Positions 6,334-13,341 of a stretch of 13,866 bases of DNA are shown piece after piece. This DNA comes from an archaeon. Its GTDB lineage: Archaea; Altiarchaeota; Altiarchaeia; IMC4; QMZM01. Below the pieces are notes generated by a model, which worked only from the letters and a program-made list of their open reading frames with translations, made no database searches and was not told where the DNA came from. A program made the translations under genes and the position numbers. The DNA is taken from the NCBI GenBank assembly GCA_029933895.1, contig JAOZNG010000013.1, positions 1,567-15,432 of the forward strand, given 5' to 3'. The first letter of the stretch is position 1. The number at the start of each line of letters is the position of its first letter.

Positions 6334-7248
6334 TTAAATGTAGTCCAGCCATCTCCCGTATTTTTCCTCCCTTCCCTTAACTGTGTTAAAGAAAATTTTT
6401 TGGAGTTTTTTTGTCACAGGCCAGGGTTTCTCTATCTCCCAGCAGTCCACCTCTCTTATGGGAGTCAGCTCCGCAGCTGTTCCGGTGAAAAACGCCTCAT
6501 CCGCCGTGTAGAGCATCTCCCTGGTCAAATCCGTCTCCCTGACCTCGAAACCCAGGTCCACTGCTATGGTGATGACGCTGTCTCTTGTTATTCCTGGCAG
6601 GATGCTGGCATACTCTGGGGTTGTGTAAATGATATCACCCCTTACTATAAACAGGTTTTCTCCAGGACCCTCGGAGAGAAATCCCCTGGAGTCGAGCATT
6701 ACTGCCTCATCGAAACCTGAGTCAAAGGCCTCTATCTTCGCCAGAATGGAGTTGATATACTGTCCAGTGGCTTTCGCTGATACCGGTATGGCATTAGGCT
6801 GAATCCTGGTGAAGGATGATATGGTTGTTTTTATACCATTCTCTAATCCCTCCTCTCCCAGGTATGTGCCCCATGGCCACACCGCGATGGAAACATTAAC
6901 AGGAGCCTCCAGCGGATTCAAACCCATCTCTCCGTAGCCGCGGTAGGCTATAGGCCGTATATAGCATTCCTCAAGTTTATTGGCTTCAATAACATTCCCT
7001 GTTGCCTTCATAAGCTCATCCACGCTGTAGGGGAGTTTCATCCTGTAAAGCTTAGCTGACCGGTGAAGCCTCTCCATGTGCTCCCTCAACCTGAAGGCAG
7101 CCGGACCTTTCTCTGTTTTATAGCACCTTATTCCCTCAAACACCCCAGAGCCGTAGTGTAATGCATGAGTTAGTATATGAATCCTCGCTTTCTTCCAGTC
7201 AACTAATTCCCCATCCATCCATATCTTGGAAACTTCAGGTATAGGCAT
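6334..7248 (-). CDS. ilvE: Branched-chain amino acid aminotransferase
   Basis: PLP-dependent fold-type IV aminotransferase that makes valine, leucine and isoleucine from their 2-oxo acids with glutamate as donor, the last step of the pathway begun by the acetolactate synthase 3.5 kb away. Numbered from the upstream GTG at 7257, the PLP lysine is K162 in SAKATGQY, the conserved SEGPGENLF is at 195-203, LPGITRD at 220-226 and GTAAELTP at 259-266. The HYGSGVFEGIR stretch (34-44) is also typical. The length is nearly that of the E. coli enzyme (309). I place the start at ATG 7248 (304 residues), because GGTGG at 7258-7254 on this strand is a ribosome site 5 bases before it. The GTG at 7257 lies within that site. 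A TATA-like box at 7286-7297 would give a leader of about 17 bases. Substrate class is firm. Confidence 0.95.
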   Translation of the reverse strand: MPIPEVSKIWMDGELVDWKKARIHILTHALHYGSGVFEGIRCYKTEKGPAAFRLREHMERLHRSAKLYRMKLPYSVDELMKATGNVIEANKLEECYIRPIAYRGYGEMGLNPLEAPVNVSIAVWPWGTYLGEEGLENGIKTTISSFTRIQPNAIPVSAKATGQYINSILAKIEAFDSGFDEAVMLDSRGFLSEGPGENLFIVRGDIIYTTPEYASILPGITRDSVITIAVDLGFEVRETDLTREMLYTADEAFFTGTAAELTPIREVDCWEIEKPWPVTKKLQKIFFNTVKGREEKYGRWLDYI

Positions 7249-7285
7249 CTTAACCACCGAATAAGATGATATTGGAATGGAAAAG

Positions 7286-7297
7286 ATATTAATTAAA
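7286..7297 (-). promoter_or_regulatory. TATA-like box for ilvE
   Basis: TTTAATTAATAT on the minus strand, overlapping the purM stop codon (7293-7295). Its centre is about 43 bases before ATG 7248, which predicts a short leader that includes the GGTGG ribosome site. This separates ilvE transcription from purM. Confidence 0.4.
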
Positions 7298-8297
7298 GCA
7301 CTATCTTCTCGTTGTTCAGCCTTAACTCCACCCGCCTCTCATCCACCACCCGGCCGATCTCCCTCAGCCCCGTCTTGCCCCCGTATTCCGTCCTGATTAT
7401 CTCCCCCTCCTCGCTGGATGTTATAACGCAGAAACCGATTCCCATGTTGAACGTCTTGTACATCTCAGCATCTGAGGTATTGCTTTGTTCCTGTATGTTC
7501 TTGAATATGATGGGTTTCTCAGGCAGCTTATCTAGGATGAAGCCATGGTCTGTAACCCTCAGGAGGTTCCTGAAACCACCCCCTGTTATGTTCACCATCC
7601 CGTGGACCTCGAAGTTATTGATTAATTCAAGAACGGGTTTGACGTATATCCTTGTAGGGGTTAGAAGTTCCATCCACATGCTCTTGGACAGGACCTTCCT
7701 TGCCAAAGTCAAACCATTGGAGTGTATTCCGGAACTCCTGAATCCCAAAACCACGTCTCCTGGAGTAATCTCTTCTCCTGTTATAATCCCATCCTTCTTC
7801 ACAAGGCCTATTGCTGTGCCAGCTAAATCAAATCCTCTGCCATCGACGCCCTTTATTATGTCTGGTAGTGTTGCCAGTTCCCCACCTACTACAGCGATTT
7901 CAGCCTGTTTAGCTCCTTCATAGATACCGTGCATTATCTCCTTTATTGTCTTGGGGTCTATTTTTTCCGTTGCCAGGTAGTCTACTAGGGCTATGGGCTC
8001 TGCCCCCAGGCAGATCAGGTCGTTCACGTTCATGGCCACCAAGTCAACCCCTATGGTGTCATGTATTCCCAGCTCCTGGGCTACCAGAACCTTGGAGCCT
8101 ACACCATCGGTACACATTCCAAGAGCGTAGTCTCCTATATCTATGAGGTTGGCGAAGGAGCCGATTCCCTGCATGACAGCACCTGTCCTCCCATTCCTGA
8201 ACCTGAAGGTCTTCTCGAGAAGTCTTGTTATGTCCTTGATAGCCTGCTCTTCCCTGTCTATGTTAACTCCAGCCCGGGAGTAGGTCATCTTTTCCAT
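7293..8297 (-). CDS. purM: Phosphoribosylformylglycinamidine cyclo-ligase (AIR synthetase)
   Basis: ATP-dependent enzyme that closes the imidazole ring, turning FGAM into AIR in de novo purine synthesis. It belongs to the PurM/ThiL/SelD superfamily. Visible signatures are TDGVGSK at residues 63-69, VAMNVNDL at 87-94, VGGELATLPD at 137-146 and SSGIHSNGLTLAR in the C-terminal domain. Length 334 matches the family (E. coli 345). The usual GGETAEMP is GGELATLPD here, so the acidic residues after GGE differ from bacterial enzymes. Two starts are possible, ATG 8297 and ATG 8288. The protein opens MTYSRAGV from 8288, as in relatives, and the TATA box at 8307-8316 is about 24 bases before 8288, so the shorter form may be the real one. 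No other purine genes are nearby. tatD lies 27 bases upstream. Confidence 0.95.
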   Translation of the reverse strand: MEKMTYSRAGVNIDREEQAIKDITRLLEKTFRFRNGRTGAVMQGIGSFANLIDIGDYALGMCTDGVGSKVLVAQELGIHDTIGVDLVAMNVNDLICLGAEPIALVDYLATEKIDPKTIKEIMHGIYEGAKQAEIAVVGGELATLPDIIKGVDGRGFDLAGTAIGLVKKDGIITGEEITPGDVVLGFRSSGIHSNGLTLARKVLSKSMWMELLTPTRIYVKPVLELINNFEVHGMVNITGGGFRNLLRVTDHGFILDKLPEKPIIFKNIQEQSNTSDAEMYKTFNMGIGFCVITSSEEGEIIRTEYGGKTGLREIGRVVDERRVELRLNNEKIVL

Positions 8298-8306
8298 TGT
8301 ATCACA

Positions 8307-8316
8307 TTATTTATAA
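8307..8316 (-). promoter_or_regulatory. TATA box for purM
   Basis: TTATAAATAA on the minus strand in the tatD-purM gap. Its centre is about 24 bases before ATG 8288 and 15 before ATG 8297. The first spacing fits a leaderless transcript starting at 8288. Confidence 0.5.
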
Positions 8317-8324
8317 GGCGTATA

Positions 8325-9074
8325 TTAAAACCCGAGCCCGAAGAATTCCTTGGCGTTTTCTGTGGACACCATCTCCACCACCTCCATGTCCATGCCCTTT
8401 ATTTCGGCTATCTTCTCAGCTACCTTTTTCACGTTCAATGGCTCGTTCCTGGCTCCGGGTTTCGGGGCGAGGAAGGGTGAATCAGTTTCCAGCACAGTCA
8501 GCTCCAGGGGTGTTTCTCTGGCGATTTTTTGTTTCTGCTTCGAGTGAAGTATGGAGGCGGGGATGGAGACCAGATACTCTCTGGATACCGCCTCCTTCAC
8601 CTCCTTTATGGTGCCGCTGAAACAGTGAAGCATCACATCCATATCCCATTGCCCCAGCATATCCAGGACATCGCTCTCAGCATCCCGGGAGTGTATCACT
8701 AGGGGCTTGTTTAATCCGTCAGCTAACTGGATGAATCTTTTGAAGTTTATTTTCTCCCTCTCTCTGCTCTCTCTGTCTTTAACCCAGTGGTAGTCTAAGC
8801 CCACCTCTCCTACTGCAACAATCCCGTTCCTGTTTTCCTTTATCAGCTCTATGGTCTCATCCACCACGGAATCATCCAGTTCTTGTGGAGATAATCCGAG
8901 TGTTGCATACACTCCATCGTATTCTTCACTTAACTCAAGGGTTGAGCTGATCCCGTCAGGGCTGACCGCAGAGTTTATCATAACCACGTTAGCATCCAAT
9001 GCCCTGCTTATGACCTCATCCCTGTCCCTGTTGAACTGCGGGAAGTGTAAGTGACAGTGTGCATCGATAAACAT
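8325..9074 (-). CDS. tatD: TatD family metal-dependent hydrolase (deoxyribonuclease)
   Basis: TIM-barrel amidohydrolase-type nuclease of 249 residues. All expected metal ligands are visible: H6 and H8 in DAHCHLH, E90 in VGEVGLDYHW, H128 in VIHSRDAESD, H150 in LHCFSG and D198 in LETDSPFLAP. TatD relatives are 3'-5' exonucleases with roles in DNA repair or fragment clearance. The usual early GIHPH-type motif is LGLSPQEL (residues 59-66), a variation seen as direct sequence only. The gene starts 7 bases after htpX, so it is likely the last gene of the operon before purM, which has its own TATA box. The name comes from its E. coli neighbour tatABC and does not imply protein export. The substrate in this archaeon is unknown. 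Confidence 0.93.
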   Translation of the reverse strand: MFIDAHCHLHFPQFNRDRDEVISRALDANVVMINSAVSPDGISSTLELSEEYDGVYATLGLSPQELDDSVVDETIELIKENRNGIVAVGEVGLDYHWVKDRESREREKINFKRFIQLADGLNKPLVIHSRDAESDVLDMLGQWDMDVMLHCFSGTIKEVKEAVSREYLVSIPASILHSKQKQKIARETPLELTVLETDSPFLAPKPGARNEPLNVKKVAEKIAEIKGMDMEVVEMVSTENAKEFFGLGF

Positions 9075-9081
9075 TTTAGAA

Positions 9082-9984
9082 TCACATTCTTCTGAGCATT
9101 TCTATCCGGTCATCGATGGGTGGGTGCGTATTGAAGATGTTGCTGAACCTCTTTTTTACCGGGTCAGCGAGAAACATTGGCGCTATAGCTGCATTAACTT
9201 TGGTCTTGGGTCCCTGCTCATAGTTTGCCTTAATCTTCTCAAGGGCTGAAATCATACCGCTTGTTGTCCTAGTAAGCTGAACCGCGCCCGCATCCGCCAT
9301 ATACTCCCTCCTACGGGAGATTGCGAGCTGCACAACCCTGACGATCAGGGGAGCCAGTATTGCAAGGATTATTCCCAGTATGAGAAAGACTGCGTTCCCT
9401 CCACCCTTGCCCCTGTTTCTTCCACCAAACCACATGCTCCTCAGAAATATCTCGCTTATTATGGAGATTATCCCCACCATCACAGCAATCAATGTAACAA
9501 AACGTATGTCGTAGTTTCTGATGTGGGTCATCTCATGCGCTAAAACCGCTTCAAGTTCCCTGTCGCTCAGCTTCTCTAGGGTGCCTTCCGTTACACATAT
9601 CACGGAATGCTCCGGATCTTTACCTGTGGCGAAAGCGTTGATGTCGGGGGAGGGCATGACATAAACCCTTGGTACCGGCATACCAGATCCCAGAGCAAGG
9701 CCTTCCACCTGATTCCTGAGGTGCCTGTATCTCTCCCCAGAGGCTTCATGGGCTTTCACAGACCTCAGAGCTATCTGGTCAGAGTACTGGTATGTTCCAA
9801 CGGTGTACACGAGAGAGAATATTATCCCAAAAATCAAGAAGATGAAGGTGAACCCTGGATCGTATATCTGAGCGATAACCCACGAGAACACTACGATGAC
9901 CAGGAATATGGACGCTACCAGAATCCATGAGTTCCTCTTGTTCCTGTTTATCTGGTCGAAGAAGCTTATCTTTTCCATACTCAT
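9082..9984 (-). CDS. htpX: Membrane zinc metalloprotease HtpX (M48 family)
   Basis: Integral membrane protease of 300 residues that degrades damaged or unassembled membrane proteins. The catalytic HEMTH is at residues 150-154, with the third zinc ligand probably E227 in RRREYMADAGAV. Other M48B marks are NAFATG at 115-120 and THPPIDDRIEML at 287-298. Four hydrophobic segments appear at about 19-40, 44-62, 161-180 and 198-220, placing the active site on the cytoplasmic face as in E. coli HtpX. The start ATG at 9984 overlaps the lemA stop as ATGA, which indicates translational coupling. A second ATG at 9978 is possible. It is next to lemA, a frequent pairing in bacteria and archaea. A GGRNRGKGGG linker follows the third segment. 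Confidence 0.96.
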   Translation of the reverse strand: MSMEKISFFDQINRNKRNSWILVASIFLVIVVFSWVIAQIYDPGFTFIFLIFGIIFSLVYTVGTYQYSDQIALRSVKAHEASGERYRHLRNQVEGLALGSGMPVPRVYVMPSPDINAFATGKDPEHSVICVTEGTLEKLSDRELEAVLAHEMTHIRNYDIRFVTLIAVMVGIISIISEIFLRSMWFGGRNRGKGGGNAVFLILGIILAILAPLIVRVVQLAISRRREYMADAGAVQLTRTTSGMISALEKIKANYEQGPKTKVNAAIAPMFLADPVKKRFSNIFNTHPPIDDRIEMLRRM

Positions 9985-10544
9985 ACGTTGAATTCAACCT
10001 CAGGTACCTCTCTCTTTTCTGCTGGCGTCTCCAGGTATGGTTTCTCTCTTCTGGCCATGAAGGAGGCGAACCACATGCCAGGTATGGTTGTTACTGTGTT
10101 GTTGTAGAACAAGACAGAGTCATTGTAGAACTGTCTCGTGTATGCTATCTTATCTTCTATGTCGGATAATTCCTCCTGGAACTTCATAAAATTCTGGTTA
10201 GCCTTCAAATCAGGGTAGTTCTCTGCAACAGCAAACAAGGTCTTCAATGTATCCTGCAACATGTTGCCTGCTTTTGCCCTCTCCTCAATCCCCTTTGCTT
10301 TAACCAACGATGCTCTAGCCTCTGTTACCTGTATAAGGACTTTCTGCTCATGCTTCATGTATGCCTCCACAGTCTTCATCAGGTTGGGGACGAGGTCAGC
10401 TCTCTTCCTGAGCTGGACATCTATCTGGGACCAGGCGTTGTCTATTCTGTTCCCTAACACAACTATCCGGTTATAGTAGTAGACAAAGACTGCGGCAAAA
10501 ACCAGAACCAACAAGATAATTAAACCCATAACTAATTCAAGCAT
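9981..10544 (-). CDS. lemA: LemA family membrane protein
   Basis: A single-pass membrane protein of 187 residues with a hydrophobic N-terminal helix (about 5-24) and a cytoplasmic- or outside-facing helical bundle. Family signatures are YNRIVVLGNRIDNAWSQIDV, LRKRADLVPNLMKTVEAYMKHE and YPDLKANQNFMKFQEELSDIEDKI, followed by RQFYNDSVLFYNNTV and FPGMWFA-like IPGMWFASF. The molecular role of LemA is not established. It is often encoded next to HtpX. The start is ATG 10544: GGAGGTGA at 10557-10550 is a perfect ribosome site 5 bases ahead of it, so the in-frame GTG at 10553 (three residues longer) is part of that site and not the start. Its stop overlaps the htpX start by four bases. The 46-base gap from scpB includes AT-rich sequence that might hold an internal promoter. 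Confidence 0.95.
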   Translation of the reverse strand: MLELVMGLIILLVLVFAAVFVYYYNRIVVLGNRIDNAWSQIDVQLRKRADLVPNLMKTVEAYMKHEQKVLIQVTEARASLVKAKGIEERAKAGNMLQDTLKTLFAVAENYPDLKANQNFMKFQEELSDIEDKIAYTRQFYNDSVLFYNNTVTTIPGMWFASFMARREKPYLETPAEKREVPEVEFNV

Positions 10545-10549
10545 TTTTT

Positions 10550-10557
10550 TCACCTCC
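10550..10557 (-). promoter_or_regulatory. Strong Shine-Dalgarno site deciding the lemA start
   Basis: GGAGGTGA on the minus strand, five bases before ATG 10544. It is the best ribosome site in the window and contains the competing GTG at 10553, so it settles the start. Confidence 0.8.
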
Positions 10558-10590
10558 CTTTTCTTAAATATTCAGTTGAATCGATAAATA

Positions 10591-11073
10591 CTAGATCTCT
10601 TTAACCTCCCCCAAGTCTTTTATGGTGAAGTATTCGCTGAATCGGGGGGTGGTTGATAAAAGCCGTGTGCGGCCATGTTTTTTCGTTTCTATGAAATCCT
10701 GTTCCCTGAGTTCCTTGATGTACCGGTAGGCTCTATTTCCCCTGATCTTGACCACCTCTGACTGTTTGATGGGCTGTTGGTGGGCTATCAGCGCTAGGGT
10801 CTTCAATGCCGCGGAAGAGATTTCTTTCTCGGGCGCGAGGTGGAGTATCTGTTTCTCTACGCCAGCCTCTAGTGTCATCAGGTAACCATCTGAAACCTCC
10901 TCCACCTTGATGGCAGTATCACGGCTGGAGTACTCCTCACGCAGCTCCTTAATGTATTGTCTAATGGAGCCGGGGTTGCCTGAATTACACGCTGATGCGA
11001 TATCCTCCACACTGAGAGGTCTTCCTGCTATAAACAACGCCGCCTCAACCAGTTTTTTTGTTTCATCGCTCAC
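10591..11073 (-). CDS. scpB: Segregation and condensation protein B
   Basis: A 160-residue protein made of two winged-helix domains that dimerises and binds the kleisin ScpA in the SMC condensin complex, helping chromosome organisation and segregation. Typical stretches are LVEAALFIAGRPLSVEDIA at the start, GYLMTLEAG, the central LSSAALKTLALIAHQQPI-like segment (SSAALKTLALIAHQQPIKQ, residues 86-104) and VVKIRGNRAYRYIKELRE, then GRTRLLSTTPRFSEYF near the end. It is near the shorter end for ScpB. The start is GTG 11073, with GGGGATG a few bases before it as a weak ribosome site. It begins 15 bases after the propeller gene. No ScpA or SMC gene is in the window, although scpA is the common neighbour in other genomes. 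Confidence 0.92.
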   Translation of the reverse strand: MSDETKKLVEAALFIAGRPLSVEDIASACNSGNPGSIRQYIKELREEYSSRDTAIKVEEVSDGYLMTLEAGVEKQILHLAPEKEISSAALKTLALIAHQQPIKQSEVVKIRGNRAYRYIKELREQDFIETKKHGRTRLLSTTPRFSEYFTIKDLGEVKEI

Positions 11074-11088
11074 TTTTACATCCCCATT

Positions 11089-12687
11089 CTATTCCATCTC
11101 ACCTAACGCCTCTTCCACATCATCCAGCACCTTCTCCACTGACTCCTTTTCTTTATCTCCTGAACTCTCTTTTTTCTTCCCTGACCTGAGTTTTAGAAAC
11201 ACGGCTACACCAACTATCGCTGAAACCAAGAGAATCAACAAAACACCTCCAATAATCAACAACAGCATCATCTCTATTCCGCCACCCTCCTCTGCCTGGG
11301 TGGTGGTTGTTGTAGAGATTGTTGACGACACCGGTTTTAGTGAGGTTGTTGTTATCTTAATGGTTGAGGTTGTTGATTCCATGAGGGTTGTTGTGGCTGT
11401 TGTTATTGTAGTCGTTGTAGAACCTGCCGGGATATCCACATCAAAAACCCGCAGCTCTCCCTGATCGTAGTTGTGGTCCAGTCTGGCCTCCTGCCAGCCG
11501 AAACCAGATGCTATTTCCACACTACCGTCTGAGTCAAAGTCTCCTAAAGCAATCATCCGGGCGTTTATTTCTTTCTGTTTTTCTAGGATGGTATACAGCC
11601 AGCCAGCCATGTTGTCTCCATCTGAGTTGAACACCTGTATGGATTTAACACTGCCTGTGATGATCTCTTTGATGTTGTCTTTGTTCAAATCCGCTGTTTC
11701 AATACAGAGTATCGTGCTATCTATCACTGACTCCCATTTTTTCACGCCGCCTGAGTCTACAACGTACAGTTTCGGGTAGGAGCTGAAGATTATCTCTTTC
11801 CTGCCGTCGTTGTCTAAATCCTCTACATTGACTGATGAGGCCATCCGCTCTGTTTCATAGCTCCATATCTCGTTTCCTTGGTTGTTTAGTGCGATTAGTT
11901 TATTGTCGTATGCCGCCACCAGAATCTCTTTCCCTCCATTGTTGTCTATGTCAGCTATGCTTACACTGTAGTCGTTTGCCTGATAGACTCCCTTGTTTAC
12001 CTCATAACTCCATTCTGTTTCTCCCTTTGAATCCAGGACATATAGTGTTGCTTTCTTCCCCTGATCGTTTGTTAATGCTATTATCTCCATCTCAGGGTCT
12101 GAGTCAATGTCTACTGCCTTCACGTAGTATGCTGGGTTGTCTAATTCTGCCGTCCACTTTATGCCAAGCCTCAGGTTCCAGGGGGATTCAATCTGCTCCA
12201 GCAGATAGATTTTTCCATGTTTACCAGCAAGCAGTATCTCGTTTACCCCATCCCCATCGAAGTCTCCCGCATCCAGCGAGTATACCGAGTCCATGGCTTC
12301 CTTCGGCTTATATTTCACTGTGGCGTCAGGCCCCAGAACATGGAGATATCTGTCTCCATCCAGGGAGGTTACCAGGACATCCTTCTCGCCGTCCCTGTCG
12401 AAGTCCATGACTTCAAGGTCTGTTATCTCATCCTCCGCTCCGATGAACTGCCAGGCAGCCGTCCATTGACCATCACAGTCTTTTAGTTTCAGATTGTATA
12501 CTACGCCGCTGCTTGAGCCGGCGAAGACTTCAGGTATGCCGTCATTATCTAGATCAGCCGCCTTCACCACCTCTATATGGGGACCGTTTGTTTCGTACAC
12601 GCACGCTGTTTTTATCCCCTCCTCCACGGCGGACACACCGTAGACCAGAAAGACTATGATCATCCAGCACATTGTTTTTGTTTTCAT
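11089..12687 (-). CDS. Surface-anchored FG-GAP/VCBS beta-propeller protein
   Basis: A predicted extracellular protein of 532 residues, fixed in the membrane at its C terminus. It has a signal peptide (about 1-20), then eight integrin-like calcium-binding repeats of the form DxDxDGxxEI, beginning at residues 45, 95, 142, 193, 246, 290, 333 and 383, about 48 apart, each a likely propeller blade. A Thr/Ser-rich stalk (424-464) follows, likely O-glycosylated, then a hydrophobic segment (473-498), a basic stop-transfer RSGKKK and an acidic cytoplasmic tail (505-532). Repeat four reads DIDSDPEMEI and seven DLNKDNIKEI, so their calcium loops are degenerate. ATG 12687 is preceded by AGGTGG at 12703-12698. 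It lies 24 bases after the methyltransferase and 15 before scpB. The ligand is unknown; adhesion or sensing is inference. Confidence 0.88.
   Translation of the reverse strand: MKTKTMCWMIIVFLVYGVSAVEEGIKTACVYETNGPHIEVVKAADLDNDGIPEVFAGSSSGVVYNLKLKDCDGQWTAAWQFIGAEDEITDLEVMDFDRDGEKDVLVTSLDGDRYLHVLGPDATVKYKPKEAMDSVYSLDAGDFDGDGVNEILLAGKHGKIYLLEQIESPWNLRLGIKWTAELDNPAYYVKAVDIDSDPEMEIIALTNDQGKKATLYVLDSKGETEWSYEVNKGVYQANDYSVSIADIDNNGGKEILVAAYDNKLIALNNQGNEIWSYETERMASSVNVEDLDNDGRKEIIFSSYPKLYVVDSGGVKKWESVIDSTILCIETADLNKDNIKEIITGSVKSIQVFNSDGDNMAGWLYTILEKQKEINARMIALGDFDSDGSVEIASGFGWQEARLDHNYDQGELRVFDVDIPAGSTTTTITTATTTLMESTTSTIKITTTSLKPVSSTISTTTTTQAEEGGGIEMMLLLIIGGVLLILLVSAIVGVAVFLKLRSGKKKESSGDKEKESVEKVLDDVEEALGEME
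11296..11418. repeat. Low-complexity threonine-codon tract
   Basis: A degenerate ACN-rich run on the minus strand (GTT/GTNG on the plus strand) encoding the Thr/Ser stalk of the propeller protein. It holds several TTTT-type threonine clusters, and could change length by slippage. Confidence 0.7.
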
Positions 12688-12711
12688 CTTTTTTCAACCA
12701 CCTTTAAATAA

Positions 12712-13305
12712 TTATTTGTTTCCGTGCTTAAAACATGATAATAGAAGCAGTTTCTCGAAAGATATTTTTTGTTCTGCTGTTACTTCAACACTCAACCCAT
12801 GCTCTCTTAATTCCTCCATGATCTCCCCCGGATTGTTGAGTGATGAAACCACCAACTGCATTCCACCCTCTGACTTCAGGTAGGCTTTGAATTCACAGAT
12901 GAAGTCATCTATCACCTCTCTCCCCATCTCTCCACCACTCCACGCCTTTTCTAGCATGTTTTTTCCCTTAACCGGCAGATAGGGTGGGTTGAATAATATG
13001 ATGTTGAATTTTTCTTTTTTCTTTAGGTCCCTGAATAGATTGCTTTCCCTGAGTTCTATATTCCCTATGTTGTTTAATCTGGTGTTCTCTTCCGCCAGCT
13101 TTAATGCCAGGGGGTTCACGTCCACTGCCAGTACATGGGATGCCTTCTCTGAGGCGATTATTGCCTGAATCCCTGTCCCGGTGCCCATGTCCAGAACGGT
13201 GTCTCCTTCCTTCACGAGCTGGTTGTCTGCTAAAAGAAGCGAATCCTCTGCGGGCCTGTACACATCCCGGATTGTCTTTATTTTGTAGTCCCGGTAGTAG
13301 TGCAT
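12712..13305 (-). CDS. mtq2: HemK2/Mtq2-type protein glutamine methyltransferase
   Basis: SAM-dependent methyltransferase of the archaeal HemK-related family (TIGR00537 type), expected to methylate the glutamine of the GGQ motif in release factor aRF1, with Trm112 as partner. From ATG 13305 (197 residues) the marks are VYRPAEDS at 15-22, the SAM loop DMGTGTG at 39-45, an acidic ribose-binding residue in VDVNP at 61-65, and the catalytic NPPYLP at 106-111. The reading frame is open back to 13350, but those 15 residues are unlike the family. A TATA box on this strand at 13325-13332 is about 23 bases from ATG 13305. So the shorter start is chosen. The gene is first in the probable operon running to tatD and is divergent from the unknown gene at 13342. 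The target is inferred from family. Confidence 0.9.
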   Translation of the reverse strand: MHYYRDYKIKTIRDVYRPAEDSLLLADNQLVKEGDTVLDMGTGTGIQAIIASEKASHVLAVDVNPLALKLAEENTRLNNIGNIELRESNLFRDLKKKEKFNIILFNPPYLPVKGKNMLEKAWSGGEMGREVIDDFICEFKAYLKSEGGMQLVVSSLNNPGEIMEELREHGLSVEVTAEQKISFEKLLLLSCFKHGNK

Positions 13306-13310
13306 ATTTA

Positions 13311-13320
13311 TCCATGGAAG
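13311..13320. repeat. TCCATGGAAG element, copy 1 (candidate operator)
   Basis: TCCATGGAAG with a palindromic CCATGG core lies in the 36-base gap between two divergent genes, just before the TATA box of the methyltransferase gene. An exact copy lies at 13373-13382. Confidence 0.35.
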
Positions 13321-13324
13321 ACAA

Positions 13325-13332
13325 CATATATC
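13325..13332 (-). promoter_or_regulatory. TATA box for the methyltransferase-led operon
   Basis: GATATATG on the minus strand, centred about 23 bases before ATG 13305, fits a leaderless transcript for the operon that begins with the methyltransferase. Confidence 0.5.
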
Positions 13333-13341
13333 TATCAGAAA

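Noticed and set aside
10907..11464. A 185-residue valine-rich open frame on the plus strand
   Set aside because: The valine run is the mirror of the threonine codons of the propeller stalk. It also crosses the scpB/propeller boundary.
11835..12410. A 191-residue plus-strand open frame inside the propeller gene
   Set aside because: Proline-, leucine- and serine-rich mirror of the repeat coding strand, with no ribosome site or recognisable domain.
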